A stretch of 64,000 nucleotides of DNA from Rhodanobacter sp. A1T4 (GTDB lineage: Bacteria > Pseudomonadota > Gammaproteobacteria > Xanthomonadales > Rhodanobacteraceae): positions 62,001 to 126,000 of the forward strand of contig NZ_JACHCP010000003.1 in NCBI RefSeq assembly GCF_014207185.1. The letters run 5' to 3'. Below the pieces are notes generated by a model. The model did no database searches. It saw only the letters and a list, made by a program, of their open reading frames with translations, and was not told the DNA's origin. The stretch's first letter is position 1, and the number at the start of each line of letters is the position of its first letter. Below are positions 54,426 through 62,241 of the stretch, piece by piece. A program made the translations under genes and the position numbers.

Positions 54426-54829
54426 AACGAATAAATGCTTAGGGAGGTGTAGGCGGCTTCGCCTGGAGTGGCGAATCGCTTGGTCGTGACCAGGTGGACA
54501 ATCTGATTGTCGTCAGCCCAATAGCCGCCGATCTTCGTGATGATGTCGAGGGCCGCTTTTGCGGTGTTATCGACATCCATGCGGGGGAAGAACAGCTTGG
54601 ACGTGCGGGCCTTCGTGCAGACGGCCGTGGTCACAACGAGGAGCGGGAGGTTCTTGTCGAGCCAGAGGTTGCCTTGGGGGATGACCTTGATTGCAGCGTC
54701 GATCCACTGCTTGTACGGCTTTGCGATGTAGGTGCCCCACTTGGTAACGCGGGGGCGGGATGCGGGTAGAGGTTCGAGTGGGATGACGATGGTGGCGAGA
54801 TGTCCCGCCACCACTGCTTCCGGCTTCAT
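54422..54829 (-). CDS. RusA-like Holliday junction resolvase
   Basis: About 135 aa. LEPLPASRPRVTKWGTYIAKPYK at the start and PRMDVDNTAKAALDIITKIGGYWADDNQIVHL carry the RusA core with the acidic catalytic cluster (DVDN, DD). It occupies the place of T7 endonuclease I (gp3), which is not found, so it probably resolves branched DNA before packaging. In-frame ATGs further upstream overlap the SSB gene; the 54829 start clears it. Confidence 0.8.
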   Translation of the reverse strand: MKPEAVVAGHLATIVIPLEPLPASRPRVTKWGTYIAKPYKQWIDAAIKVIPQGNLWLDKNLPLLVVTTAVCTKARTSKLFFPRMDVDNTAKAALDIITKIGGYWADDNQIVHLVTTKRFATPGEAAYTSLSIYSL

Positions 54830-54845
54830 GCCCGGTGTCAGGAAC

Positions 54846-55511
54846 TTAGAAGTCCCCGCTGCCGCCATTCTCGCCCTCGTCGCTACCCGACTCGTCGGCG
54901 TCGAACGAGCCATATGCCGATGCTTCGTTGTCGGCCTCGTAGCCGCCTTCGTCTTCGCCGAAGCCGCAGCCTGCAGCGGTCACGCTGCCGAACGTCACCA
55001 GCTCCAGCAGCTTCACGCCGACAAGCTTCGGTGACAGGTAGAACTTCTTGGCGCTCGGCACGCCGCCGCCGCCCAACTCACAGGCAACGCGGAGAACCGA
55101 ACCGCCACCGATGGTCGGAGGGTTCTTGATTTCCTTGCCCTTGCTGTCGAAGATCGTGGGCTTGCGCGTCCACGGCTTGTTGGTCTTCTTGCTAACGCCG
55201 CTCGCCTTCATCTTGAAGTTGATCGTGATGCGGCCGGTTTCTTCGCCTTCCTTGTCCAGCTCCTCGGTGAACACCGGGGCAACCTCGAACTTCTTGTGAG
55301 CCGGCTTCTCAGCCTTGAACTCCTCGAACAGTTCGTCGCGGACTTTCTCCAGCGTGGTGATGAGTTTCTGCACTTCGGGCAGGTTCGGATCGAACGCCAG
55401 TCGTGCGGTGTACTCGCCTTCGGGCTTGAACTTCGTGTCCGGGGCGTTGAGGTTCGGCCATACGGCCACGCCCTTTGGGGTGTTGAGAATCGGGTATTTC
55501 TTCTGTGCCAT
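54846..55511 (-). CDS. Single-stranded DNA-binding protein (T7 gp2.5-like)
   Basis: A 221-aa OB-fold protein. PKGVAVWPNLNAPDTKFKPEGEYTARLAFD at the start and DSKGKEI...GGGSVLRVACEL match the gp2.5 family. The last 40 residues are strongly acidic and end in GDF, the aromatic-tipped tail that recruits polymerase and helicase. GGAA lies 7 bases before the ATG. Confidence 0.9.
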   Translation of the reverse strand: MAQKKYPILNTPKGVAVWPNLNAPDTKFKPEGEYTARLAFDPNLPEVQKLITTLEKVRDELFEEFKAEKPAHKKFEVAPVFTEELDKEGEETGRITINFKMKASGVSKKTNKPWTRKPTIFDSKGKEIKNPPTIGGGSVLRVACELGGGGVPSAKKFYLSPKLVGVKLLELVTFGSVTAAGCGFGEDEGGYEADNEASAYGSFDADESGSDEGENGGSGDF

Positions 55512-55658
55512 TCAGTCTTCCGGGTAGGGGTTTGAGATTGCAGTCAGCACGGCGGTGTCGATGCCGGCCGTGTGGAGATTGCGCAGGGTCGTTCGGGACA
55601 GGGAGTCGGTTTCATCCAGCTCCCGATAGGCGTCCCGTAGGAGTTCGGTGGGGGTCAT
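55512..55658 (-). CDS. 48-aa protein between replication genes
   Basis: A 48-codon frame (MTPTELLRDAYRELDETD..., ending NPYPED). Its ATG overlaps the previous stop by one base and its stop directly abuts the SSB start. The tight packing supports it as a gene. Helical and acidic, no family recognised. Confidence 0.6.
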   Translation of the reverse strand: MTPTELLRDAYRELDETDSLSRTTLRNLHTAGIDTAVLTAISNPYPED

Positions 55659-55945
55659 CACGGATATTTCTTCTTGATCTCGCCTTCGACGTAGAGCGCC
55701 ACGGCAGAGAAGTAGTCCTGGTTGTTGAAGCGGGCATCCGCCTCCATTCGCCCGACCACGCTGAGGAGTTCGCGAGGGTCGATGTCGAGGACTTCGGCTG
55801 TCACTTTCAGCGCGGCGGCCAGTGCGAGAACCTGGCGGGCCGGATGGAGGTCTTGCAGAGCACTCACGACCTCAAAGGCCCCCTGAGCCGCAGCTTCAGG
55901 GGACGACGAGAGAACGCGGTCGCGAACGGTTGACGCGATGCTCAA
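55658..55945 (-). CDS. Helical protein of unknown function, TTG start
   Basis: Ninety-five residues from TTG at 55945, which overlaps the upstream stop as TTGA like the portal gene. SIASTVRDRVLSSSPEAAAQGAFEVVSALQDLHPARQVLALAAALKV is helical, followed by a DPRELLSVVGRMEADARFNNQDYFSAVALYVEGE region. Similar small helical genes precede SSB in podoviruses. Function unknown. Confidence 0.6.
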   Translation of the reverse strand: MSIASTVRDRVLSSSPEAAAQGAFEVVSALQDLHPARQVLALAAALKVTAEVLDIDPRELLSVVGRMEADARFNNQDYFSAVALYVEGEIKKKYP

Positions 55946-56178
55946 GAAAAGCGCGCCATCAGGCCGAGGTTCGTATCGATGCGGCCATAGTTGATGCCGG
56001 ACATCGGACGAGGCCACGAGTGGCGCAGCAGGTGCTTGTACGCGCGCCACTTGATTGCGCGCTTGATCTCGCCGGTGACGGTGAGGATCAGTTGCAGATC
56101 GTTGGTGCGCGTGGCGGCTACTGCCATGCGCTGCATACGCTTCGAGTAGAACGGAGAGAGGGTGCGAGCCTTAGCCAT
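55942..56178 (-). CDS. Small basic protein
   Basis: Seventy-eight residues, strongly basic (KARTLSPFYSKRMQRMAVAATR, EIKRAIKWRAYKHLLRHSW), with GGAA 8 bases before the ATG. It may bind nucleic acid. It follows the short membrane-protein frame with an 8-bp overlap. Confidence 0.55.
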   Translation of the reverse strand: MAKARTLSPFYSKRMQRMAVAATRTNDLQLILTVTGEIKRAIKWRAYKHLLRHSWPRPMSGINYGRIDTNLGLMARFS

Positions 56179-56326
56179 GTTTGCGGTTCCAGAGGTTGCG
56201 AAAGGAGTTGCCGATGCGGCGGAATGCGCTGTAGATCAGTGAGCCAATCCACAGGCCGGCGAGAGCGCCGAGCGACAGAACGAGGAGGGAGAGGCCGATG
56301 ACATCTCCAGGAGTCCAGACCAGCAC
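56171..56326 (-). CDS. 51-aa single-pass membrane protein
   Basis: A GTG-started frame (LVWTPGDVIGLSLLVLSLG...) with one hydrophobic helix (about 9-33) and a basic C-terminus (RRIGNSFRNLWNRKHG). GAGG lies 9 bases upstream, and it starts 4 bp after the 46-aa stop. Small membrane proteins next to phage RNA polymerase often target host functions; unproven here. Confidence 0.5.
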   Translation of the reverse strand: MLVWTPGDVIGLSLLVLSLGALAGLWIGSLIYSAFRRIGNSFRNLWNRKHG

Positions 56327-56330
56327 CGGC

Positions 56331-56471
56331 TCAGCCCTCAACCAGATCGCGGCAGGCCGCGCGGAAGTCCGCGAGGGTTCCGTGGGTTGCTGGGTTGTAG
56401 ATGGCGAGCACCACGCCGTAGCGGTCGGTAGCCGTGTGGGTCTGCAACATCGCGTTGTATTGAATGCTCAT
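56331..56471 (-). CDS. 46-aa protein, first gene after RNA polymerase
   Basis: Forty-six residues (MSIQYNAMLQTHTATDRYGVV..., ending CRDLVEG) with GAGGA 5 bases before the ATG. It lies 33 bp after the RNA polymerase stop and downstream of putative promoter P2. Beta-alpha character, no family recognised. Confidence 0.55.
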   Translation of the reverse strand: MSIQYNAMLQTHTATDRYGVVLAIYNPATHGTLADFRAACRDLVEG

Positions 56472-56504
56472 GCGAATCCTCAATGGTTGATTTGTGTCAA
56501 GTGT

Positions 56505-58925
56505 CTAGGCAAAGAAATAGAGGGACTGCTCCACCAGGGAGAGGTCCAAGTTGCCGTTAGGCGGAAGCTCGGGAAGTTCTATGGCTACCTCAGCGGGAAG
56601 CTGAGCGGCCAGCTCGTTGCGGAAGTCGGTGAGGACTTCACGGGAATACTGCTCGTTGAATGCAGCTCTCAGCGAGGCCGCCAGCACGTCGGTGTCCGCC
56701 GCGTGGGTACCGTATGAATCGTGGATCATGGCGAAGTCCGCAATGCCATTCTCAAGGGCGGTGCAGACGGTGAGCATCAGGTGAGCCGCGTCACAGGAGT
56801 GGATGAAGTTCGGCGAGATGCCGAGCGCCTGTCTGCGTGAATCGAGTTTTGTTCCTTCTACGCTGGTTGTTATACGTACCGACCGACCGCCGATGTGAGT
56901 CTCCACGCGGGTTCCAAGTGATTCTCGGTACTCTTGAAGGACCGGGAATCCGGCTGGCGTCGTCCAGCTCACAGGCATGTCGCCTTTCGCTGCAACCTTC
57001 GCCGACGACTTCAGCCAGTCCATCGCCACGCGTGCAGCGATCACGACCTGACCGATGGCATCCCACAGGACGCCAGCGAGATATGAAGCTTCTTCGTGAG
57101 CGCCCTTGTCGCGGGCGTTGCCCATCTTCTCCATGAGCTGCCCACGCATACCGGCTTTGGTTACGCCATACGGCAGAGTCATCACCGGGCGCTTCACGAT
57201 GTCTCTCGTGAGCAGGTCGTCCCATCTAGCCGCCATCGGGTCGCCGGCTTCGGCTTCCTTCTTAATGCGCTCGGCGGCCACCTTCATTACCTGCGTATAG
57301 ATGTCAGCGGGTTTCTCCTGCGGGATCAGGTTGGTTGCCTTGCCGCCCACGGGATCGCGCAACATGGCGCTGAAGTTCTGCAGGCCATTGCATGACCCGT
57401 CGAGGGCGATGGGGAGGTGCGACACGAACTCTGTGCCAGTCATTACATAGCCGGCCCACTCGAAGCAGGCGGCCAGCGCCGACCACGGGGAATCGGCTTC
57501 AGTCCAGAAGCGTTGCCCGTCGAGCGGCTGGAGAGCGGAGTCGAGAATCTGCTCCTGGTGATCATTCACCCACTGGATGCGCTCAGCGAACGGCACCTTG
57601 TCCACCCCGAACAGGTTGGCTACGTGAATCGCCAGCCAGCGGGCACCACTGGAGCCAAGGGGTTTCCCCTTGGCGAACGTCAGCAGAGCCTTTGCCTGGT
57701 CATCGCCCTGGGGATTCAGGGTGCCTGGTACAGGATAGACGCGGCCCCGGAAGTCCAGGGAGTGAGGGAAATAGATAGCCTCCTCGGGTGCGAAGCGGGC
57801 GGCGAGGGCGATCTTCTGCGCTGCCGAGACGCGCTGTGACGTAGAGCGGGCGTTCTCCTCATATATGTCAGCGCGCTTGCGCTTCCAAGCCTTGAACTCC
57901 TCGGGTTGCTCTACCTTATATGTGTCCATGTCGAACGACGGGAGACCCGGCAGCTCGATAAGGTCACGGCAGGGCAGGCCAGCGATACCGCCGCCAGCGT
58001 CCCACGCGTCTCGCATGACAGTGAGAACGGACGTGTTCACCTTCCAAGCTGTTGACTGGATCGCGTTGATCGACTGATACACGGCCGGCATGTCCACGTT
58101 GCCCAGTTCGCGCAGGTAGGACTTGTTCCGTGTGCGAACCAGCGACACCAGGCCGCCAGCGTCAGTCAGGTAGCCGCCACCCTTGGAGGAAACCCAGGGG
58201 TTCGGGGGCACCAGCATGGGCATGCGGATGGGGCTGAAGTGGGCCGCCGCATCGTGAGCGTTCTCAAGCCAGTCGAGAACCTGTTGGGTGCCGCGTAGGA
58301 GGATGCGCTCCCGCTCGCGGCCGTGGGATGAATCATTGAACAGGACGGCAAAGCCGGTGGACTCAATGAACAGCTCGACCATCTTCATGCCGAAGTGGAT
58401 GCCGTCATTGCCGGAGAATCCGAACTGTTCCAGCTCGACTCTGCGGGTTGCCGCTTCCATTACGTTGCGGGAGTGGCGCTGTGACGTGCTCTTTTTGAGG
58501 ACGCCTTGGAGGTGCTTGTATAGACCAGGGGAGACCTCGCGGAATCGCGAGTAGTTGATGGAGTCCTCAATCGTCGCGGCAATGGTTTCGGCTACCGCCT
58601 GCACACGGGTGTCTCTGTTCGAGATCGCGTTTAGGCAGTGTCGGACTGTGATGTAGGCCAGCTCAGCGGATGGGAACTTCTCAGCCCAGCGCACAGAGGT
58701 GTGCTTTTTACCGGGCTTACCGTTTCGAGCCTCAGCCACGAAGGTGTCGATGGCTTCAGCGAGCGGGGGGATGCTGTCGTTAATCAGGCGACGACCGGGG
58801 CCGGTGTCTGCCTCGTCTTGGCGACCGTGCTCTTTCTGATAGCGGTCGATGCCAAGGGTCAGGGATTCTTCTTCGAGGGCAAGCTGTCTGTCGCGGAGGG
58901 ACGTGGTGTGCTGCACGGTATCCAT
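56505..58925 (-). CDS. Single-subunit DNA-directed RNA polymerase (T7 gp1-like)
   Basis: An 806-aa T7-class polymerase (T7: 883). Catalytic elements are intact: LPIALDGSCNGLQNFSAMLRD (motif A Asp), KRPVMTLPYGVTKAGMRGQLM (Lys and Tyr of motif B) and MIHDSYGTHAADTDV (motif C Asp), with PNFIHSCDAAHL before it and a C-terminal NLDLSLVEQSLYFFA foot. The specificity loop region (LGTRVETHIGGRSVRITTSVEGTKLDSRRQALGIS) differs fully from T7, so it should read its own promoter set. AGGAG lies 6 bases before the ATG. A terminator separates it from the KilA-N gene upstream. Confidence 0.97.
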   Translation of the reverse strand: MDTVQHTTSLRDRQLALEEESLTLGIDRYQKEHGRQDEADTGPGRRLINDSIPPLAEAIDTFVAEARNGKPGKKHTSVRWAEKFPSAELAYITVRHCLNAISNRDTRVQAVAETIAATIEDSINYSRFREVSPGLYKHLQGVLKKSTSQRHSRNVMEAATRRVELEQFGFSGNDGIHFGMKMVELFIESTGFAVLFNDSSHGRERERILLRGTQQVLDWLENAHDAAAHFSPIRMPMLVPPNPWVSSKGGGYLTDAGGLVSLVRTRNKSYLRELGNVDMPAVYQSINAIQSTAWKVNTSVLTVMRDAWDAGGGIAGLPCRDLIELPGLPSFDMDTYKVEQPEEFKAWKRKRADIYEENARSTSQRVSAAQKIALAARFAPEEAIYFPHSLDFRGRVYPVPGTLNPQGDDQAKALLTFAKGKPLGSSGARWLAIHVANLFGVDKVPFAERIQWVNDHQEQILDSALQPLDGQRFWTEADSPWSALAACFEWAGYVMTGTEFVSHLPIALDGSCNGLQNFSAMLRDPVGGKATNLIPQEKPADIYTQVMKVAAERIKKEAEAGDPMAARWDDLLTRDIVKRPVMTLPYGVTKAGMRGQLMEKMGNARDKGAHEEASYLAGVLWDAIGQVVIAARVAMDWLKSSAKVAAKGDMPVSWTTPAGFPVLQEYRESLGTRVETHIGGRSVRITTSVEGTKLDSRRQALGISPNFIHSCDAAHLMLTVCTALENGIADFAMIHDSYGTHAADTDVLAASLRAAFNEQYSREVLTDFRNELAAQLPAEVAIELPELPPNGNLDLSLVEQSLYFFA
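56851..56875 (-). promoter_or_regulatory. Putative phage promoter P2, inside the RNA polymerase gene
   Basis: On the minus strand GTATAACAACCAGCGTAG followed by AAGGAAC, matching P1 and P3 at 16 of 18 core positions. It lies in codons 684-692 of the polymerase (VRITTSVEG), the specificity-loop region, and would drive the small genes and replication operon downstream. Confidence 0.6.
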
Positions 58926-58942
58926 GCGGGTCTCCTAGAAAC

Positions 58943-58969
58943 GAAAAAAGGCCCCGGTTAGGGGGCCTT
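58943..58969 (-). terminator. Rho-independent terminator between KilA-N gene and RNA polymerase
   Basis: On the minus strand AAGGCCCC pairs with GGGGCCTT around a 6-nt loop, followed by TTTTC. It ends transcripts from the KilA-N gene 18 bp before the polymerase ATG, so polymerase expression would need read-through or a promoter not seen. Confidence 0.85.
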
Positions 58970-58995
58970 GAGGTGGTCGATGAGTTGTTGGTGGC

Positions 58996-59766
58996 TTAGG
59001 CGGCGAGGAGCGCCTGTCGGCGTAGCCGATCGATTAGCAGCAGCCCCTTGCCGGTGACGTGCGGCCAGCGGTGGACGTTGCCGTTAGCGATCACATGAGA
59101 CTTAGTGGTGAATTGCCCGTCGTCGATGTAACGCTGGTAGGGCATGACGGACTTGCCCTGACGGAATAGGACCTTCTTCTCGATGAGGAACTTCATCAGA
59201 CGCTGATCGCTGAAGCCGAACTGCTTGCCGGCTTCCCGGATACAGATGGTGCGTTCGTCAGCCATTGTTGCGTCGGCGTAAGCGACCAACGGACGCTCTG
59301 CCTCAATCTGCTTCTCCAGTACCTCGTTTCGCTCGGCCACTTGAAGGGCCATGCGGAACATCTGGACGTAGTTGACCTCAGATGGGACGACCATCTGGCC
59401 GCCCACAGAGGTTGTTTGCCGGGATGCCTTGAAGCCACGGTAGACTTCCAGCTTGAATGCGGGGCTGATCCAGGCTGCGTAGTCCATCACTATGTCCTCG
59501 TGAACATAGGTACCACCGTAGCGGCCCTTGCTCATCTCGATGGGCTTAATCCTCACATCTGAGGATTTAGAAATCTCGGTGGAGAGTGCTGCTGTTGTTT
59601 CTAGCCGCAGGTAGTTGGCTGGCTGGTGCCGCCTGTCTTCCCCCGCAGCTTTGTGAAGGTCGTTCAGGCAGTACCGCCCCTCCATATCTTTGCGGATCGG
59701 AGTGGCGAGGATCATCATGGCAACGGTTCTGCTGGCAGCGGTGGCGTGGGTGGTGATCTGGTTCAT
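58996..59766 (-). CDS. KilA-N domain phage antirepressor
   Basis: A 256-aa DNA-binding protein. N-terminal KilA-N: RYCLNDLHKAAGEDRRHQPANYLR and GRYGGTYVHEDIVMDYAAWISPAFKLEVYRGF; C-terminal antirepressor (ANT/KilAC-like) segment: AGKQFGFSDQRLMKFLIEKKVLFRQGKSVMPYQRYIDDGQFTTK. AAGGAG lies 6 bases before the ATG at 59766. Such proteins counteract repressors or switch lysis/lysogeny; it is the first gene at the attR end, between promoter P3 and the polymerase. Confidence 0.85.
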   Translation of the reverse strand: MNQITTHATAASRTVAMMILATPIRKDMEGRYCLNDLHKAAGEDRRHQPANYLRLETTAALSTEISKSSDVRIKPIEMSKGRYGGTYVHEDIVMDYAAWISPAFKLEVYRGFKASRQTTSVGGQMVVPSEVNYVQMFRMALQVAERNEVLEKQIEAERPLVAYADATMADERTICIREAGKQFGFSDQRLMKFLIEKKVLFRQGKSVMPYQRYIDDGQFTTKSHVIANGNVHRWPHVTGKGLLLIDRLRRQALLAA

Positions 59767-59897
59767 GGTCGTCTCCTTGGGCACATAAAGAAGCCCCGGA
59801 ACCGTGAGGCGCCGAGGCTGGAATTGAAGGCGGGGAAGGGACACACTGGTGCCCTAGAAGTGCTCATAAAGAGTCTTTAGGTTCTCTCTCTTGGATC

Positions 59898-59922
59898 GTC
59901 TCCCCTAGGCTGGTTGTTTTAC
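59898..59922 (-). promoter_or_regulatory. Putative phage RNA polymerase promoter P3
   Basis: On the minus strand GTAAAACAACCAGCCTAG followed by GGGAGAC. It has the shared 18-nt core of P1 and P2 and lies 132 bp upstream of the KilA-N start, so polymerase could reinforce its own operon. The rest of 59767-60031 holds no gene. Confidence 0.65.
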
Positions 59923-60031
59923 CCCTGTGGTACCTGGCGATGGCACCTTGAAAGGCGCCGAAGACAGCCAATTGGCAGCGAAATCGTCACCTGATAAGCT
60001 AAGTGGCTGATCTGTGTCTCGGTGCATCGCT

Positions 60032-60090
60032 TTTAGGTTCTGGCGACTAATAATCGTGGGGGTTCGAGTCCCCCCTTTCGCACCAAGCCA
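60032..60090 (+). other. attR core (59-bp direct repeat)
   Basis: Exact copy of 15069-15127 with the tRNA-Leu anticodon-loop-to-CCA segment; the 5' half of the tRNA is missing, so this is a phage-derived tRNA fragment, not a functional gene. Host sequence resumes immediately, 84 bp upstream of tig. Confidence 0.93.
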
Positions 60091-60174
60091 GATGATTTTC
60101 TTTTTTTGCCGGCGGCAATGGCTGCCATGGTGCCTGTTGCAGGCCCATAACATCAGGTTGTACCAGGAGACGTC

Positions 60175-61467
60175 ATGCAGGTTTCGGTTGAAAACATCGG
60201 CACGCTCGAGCGCAAGCTCACGGTGAAATTTCCCGCAGAGCGGTTCGAGACGCAGGTGACTGCACGTATCGCGGAAATGGGTCGCACGGTTCGCCTCAAG
60301 GGCTTTCGTCCGGGCAAGGTGCCTACCACGGTCATCAAGCAGCGCTTCGGCGCGCAGGTGCGTGGAGAGGTTCTTTCCGACCTGATCGGCAGCACGTTGC
60401 GTGAAGCCGTGGAGCAGGAAAAGCTGCAGCCGATCGCCAATCCCTCGATCAATACGACCGGTCAGCCGGAGAACGGCGAAATCGCCTATACCGCCACCTT
60501 CGAGGTCATGCCCGAGTTTCCGGCTATCGACGTGTCCGGGCTGGAGATCAATCGTCCCGTCGCCGAGGTGACCGACGCCGATATCGACAAGATGCTGGAA
60601 ACCCTGCGCCAGCAGCGTCGTAGCTTCGATGAAGTCGAGCGCGCATCGGCCGAGGGTGATTTCGTGATGTTCGAGTATTCCGCGCAGGCTGGCGACTATC
60701 GTTTCCCGGCGGAAGGCATGGAGCGTGCCGGCAGCGTGTTGGGCTCGGGCAACCTGTTCAAGGCACTGGACGACGCCTTGCTTACTCGCACGGCCGATGA
60801 CAGCTTCGACACCGAAATCGCCTTCCCGGATGATTTCCGCAATGAAGAACTGGCTGGCAAGACAGCAAAAGTCAGCTTCAAGATCATCAAGGTGCAGGAG
60901 CCGAAGCTGCCCGAGATCGATAGCGAATTCGCCCGGTTGTTCGGCATCGAGGACGGTGATCTGGAAGTCTTCCGCAAGGAGGTGCGCGCGAATCTCGAGC
61001 GTGAGCTGAAGGCCGCACTGATGGCGCGTTTGAAGTCCGAAGTGGCGGAAAAGCTCGCCAACACGCACGGCGAGCTGGATGTGCCCAAGCTGATGGTGCA
61101 GTCTGAGGCGCAGAACATGGCCGCCGGGAACGTTCCGCGTGGTCAGCAGCCGCCGCCGCAGTTGATCGAAGCTGCCATGCCAATCGCGCACAAGCGCGTG
61201 ATCGCGGGCCTGCTGATGGGTGAAATCGCTCGCAAGCAGTCGCTGGTGATCGACCGCAAGCGCATTGCCGAGCAGCTGGCCGCGATTGCCTCCACCTACG
61301 AAGAGCCCGAGAAAGTCATTGAACTCTACAACGGCGACCCCCAATTGATGTCTGGGCTGCAGAATCGAGTGATGGAAGACCAAGTCGCGGAGTGGGTGGC
61401 AGAACATGCTAAAACTACGCAGCAGGATCTGAGTTTCGATGACGTGATGCGTCCGGCTAACGCCTGA
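60175..61467 (+). CDS. tig: Trigger factor (ribosome-associated chaperone/PPIase)
   Basis: Binds the ribosome exit tunnel and assists nascent chains. The 430-aa protein has the N-terminal ribosome-binding domain with the signature KGFRPGKVP, a PPIase domain ([14 protein letters not shown]) and the helical C-terminal arms. The prophage entered just upstream, so its native promoter may now lie within or beyond attR; the 84 bp between attR and the ATG include CAGGAG before the start. Confidence 0.97.
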   Translation: MQVSVENIGTLERKLTVKFPAERFETQVTARIAEMGRTVRLKGFRPGKVPTTVIKQRFGAQVRGEVLSDLIGSTLREAVEQEKLQPIANPSINTTGQPENGEIAYTATFEVMPEFPAIDVSGLEINRPVAEVTDADIDKMLETLRQQRRSFDEVERASAEGDFVMFEYSAQAGDYRFPAEGMERAGSVLGSGNLFKALDDALLTRTADDSFDTEIAFPDDFRNEELAGKTAKVSFKIIKVQEPKLPEIDSEFARLFGIEDGDLEVFRKEVRANLERELKAALMARLKSEVAEKLANTHGELDVPKLMVQSEAQNMAAGNVPRGQQPPPQLIEAAMPIAHKRVIAGLLMGEIARKQSLVIDRKRIAEQLAAIASTYEEPEKVIELYNGDPQLMSGLQNRVMEDQVAEWVAEHAKTTQQDLSFDDVMRPANA

Positions 61468-61502
61468 GCCATACTAGGTCCATTCAACGGAGAGCTGCAA
61501 GC

Positions 61503-62132
61503 ATGGCTATGGACCAGATCCAGAATCTCAATTTGATACCGATGGTCGTCGAGCAGACGGCACGCGGCGAGCGCTCCTACGACATTTACTCGCGCCTGTT
61601 GAAGGAGCGAGTGATTTTCCTGGTCGGCGAAGTCAACGACCAGGTGGCCAACCTGCTGGTCGCGCAAATGTTGTTTCTTGAGTCGGAAAACCCGGACAAG
61701 GACATCCAGTTCTATATCAACAGCCCGGGTGGTGCGGTTACCGCGGGTCTGGCGATCTATGACACGATGCAATTCATCAAGCCGAACGTCAGCACGATGT
61801 GCATCGGTCAGGCGTGCAGCATGGGTTCGTTCCTGCTGATGGCGGGTGCCAAGGGCAAGCGCTACGCGTTGCCGAATTCACGCATCATGATTCACCAGCC
61901 GTCGGGTGGCGCGCAAGGTCAGGCGACTGACATCGAGATTCAGGCACGCGAGATTCTTTACATCCGCGAGCGTTTGAATCGGCTGTATGTCGAGCATACC
62001 GGCCAGCCGATCGAGAAGATCGAATTGGACATGGAGCGCGATCGGTTCATGAACGCCGTCGATGCCAAGACTTACGGTCTGATCGATGAAGTGCTCGGCA
62101 AGCGCGCCGGCGAGACGGTCAAATCGGCCTGA
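61503..62132 (+). CDS. clpP: ATP-dependent Clp protease proteolytic subunit
   Basis: Forms the tetradecameric serine protease with ClpX. The 209-aa protein has [18 protein letters not shown] (catalytic Ser), [20 protein letters not shown] (catalytic His) and the [19 protein letters not shown] segment with the catalytic Asp. GGAGAG precedes the ATG; the tig-clpP-clpX-lon order is the normal gammaproteobacterial one. Confidence 0.98.
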   Translation: MAMDQIQNLNLIPMVVEQTARGERSYDIYSRLLKERVIFLVGEVNDQVANLLVAQMLFLESENPDKDIQFYINSPGGAVTAGLAIYDTMQFIKPNVSTMCIGQACSMGSFLLMAGAKGKRYALPNSRIMIHQPSGGAQGQATDIEIQAREILYIRERLNRLYVEHTGQPIEKIELDMERDRFMNAVDAKTYGLIDEVLGKRAGETVKSA

Positions 62133-62161
62133 TTTCCACGCTGTACCTAGGTGTCTTTATT

Positions 62162-62195
62162 AGCGTTTCGTATCTGAATGCAGATGCGAAACGCT
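62162..62195 (+). promoter_or_regulatory. Hairpin in the clpP-clpX gap
   Basis: AGCGTTTCG and CGAAACGCT enclose a second stem (ATCTG/CAGAT) with an AATG loop. It is followed by GTGTTATTCTC, not a T-run, so it is more likely an RNA processing, stability or attenuator hairpin than a full terminator. Confidence 0.5.
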
Positions 62196-62241
62196 GTGTT
62201 ATTCTCAAGACGCATCCAGATTTACCAGCGGGATCGAAAGT

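Larger units (their letters stand above)
15069..60090 (-). mobile_element. Temperate T7-like prophage (about 45 kb) in tRNA-Leu
   Basis: The element is delimited by the 59-bp att repeats, with a unit length of 44,963 bp. It carries tyrosine integrase, single-subunit RNA polymerase, T7-type replication genes and the full podovirus head, tail, internal core and packaging set in T7 order, all on the minus strand. This assigns it to an Autographiviridae-like group of temperate phages. No core gene looks interrupted; TerL and lysozyme lack canonical starts (see those entries). Five plus-strand cargo islands are embedded. Confidence 0.93.

Noticed and set aside
15128..60031. CRISPR array within the prophage.
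   Set aside because: No series of regularly spaced direct repeats was seen; the Ala-rich fibre repeats are coding coiled-coil sequence.
60020..60085. A second tRNA-Leu gene near tig.
   Set aside because: Only the 3' part from the anticodon loop is present; it is the attR copy with no 5' acceptor or D-arm.
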